Positions 22,861-22,980 of a stretch of DNA of 22,980 nt are shown here, piece by piece. This stretch comes from CAZWAP01 sp964632005. Its GTDB lineage: Bacteria; Planctomycetota; Phycisphaerae; Sedimentisphaerales; Anaerobacaceae. The notes under the pieces were generated by a model. The model worked only from the letters and a program-made list of their open reading frames with translations. It was not told the DNA's origin and did not search any database. Position 1 is the first letter of the stretch, and each line of letters opens with the position of its first letter. The stretch lies in the NCBI GenBank assembly GCA_964632005.1, contig CAZWAP010000036.1:1-22980 (forward strand). Reading direction: 5' to 3'. A program made the translations under genes and the position numbers.

Positions 22861-22980
22861 TTTCTCGTCTCCTTGGGCCCCTGCAAGAAGCGGGCCTCTA
22901 AAGCACCTTCCCTCAAAACTATCCAGGGGTACACTTCGAGGGACAGAAGAATACTCCTTGACACAATAGAAAGGTTATCC

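Noticed and set aside
22958..22963. Perfect TTGACA on the plus strand at the window edge
   Set aside because: The matching -10 box would fall beyond the last base, so it cannot be judged.
1..22980. CRISPR array, insertion sequence, phage or conjugative genes
   Set aside because: No regularly spaced repeats, transposase, integrase, or terminal inverted repeats were seen.

Overview
The window looks like a chromosomal segment of a Planctomycetota bacterium, most likely from the class Phycisphaerae (Sedimentisphaerales-like). This is inferred from gene content, not from a database search. The signs are a run of five Tat-exported sulfatases, a prepilin-like protein carrying the H-X9-DG motif, a large LamG protein with dockerin-like segments, a URO-D-family methyltransferase-like protein, and a stand-alone sigma-54 gene.

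Layout. 1-1705: a sigma-70-type promoter and rpoN. 1706-2159: a spacer with coding-like composition but no gene I can defend. 2160-3188 (-): a URO-D-family protein. 3189-3811: a long spacer that ends in a good promoter and a hairpin-rich leader for the prepilin-like gene at 3812-4576. 4641-15222 (-): a probable operon transcribed from a promoter at 15335-15363. It encodes an exported 1176-residue LamG protein and then five sulfatases, with gaps of about 158, 15, 15, 29 and 105 bp. One sulfatase (8927-10057) has lost its central catalytic block. 15640-15710 (-): tRNA-Gly(UCC). 15725-17109: promoter and proA. 17404-19054: a zf-TFIIB-like zinc protein and a GH33-type exo-sialidase, 4 bp apart. 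19034-21206: a promoter with a perfect -10 box, a 27-residue membrane microprotein, lemA, a 10-bp inverted repeat, and an M48 metalloprotease with an added C-terminal zinc ribbon. 21216-22860 (-): a coiled-coil protein, a lipoprotein-leader metallo-beta-lactamase-fold hydrolase with a strong internal ribosome-binding site, and a cold-shock protein with a clear terminator.

How the genes fit together. The LamG protein, the sulfatases and the separately transcribed sialidase suit capture and desulfation or desialylation of host- or algal-type sulfated polysaccharides outside the cytoplasm. No polysaccharide backbone hydrolase, transporter or sulfatase-maturation enzyme (FGE or anSME) is in view, so those functions would have to lie elsewhere. 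lemA and the M48 protease form a familiar membrane quality-control pair, here preceded by a very small membrane protein. No mobile element, CRISPR array, phage gene or origin was seen.

The best candidates for something undescribed are the internally deleted sulfatase kept inside an otherwise intact operon, the microprotein-lemA-M48/zinc-ribbon unit, the hydrolase with two plausible translation starts (lipoprotein and cytosolic), and the structured leader ahead of the prepilin-like gene.
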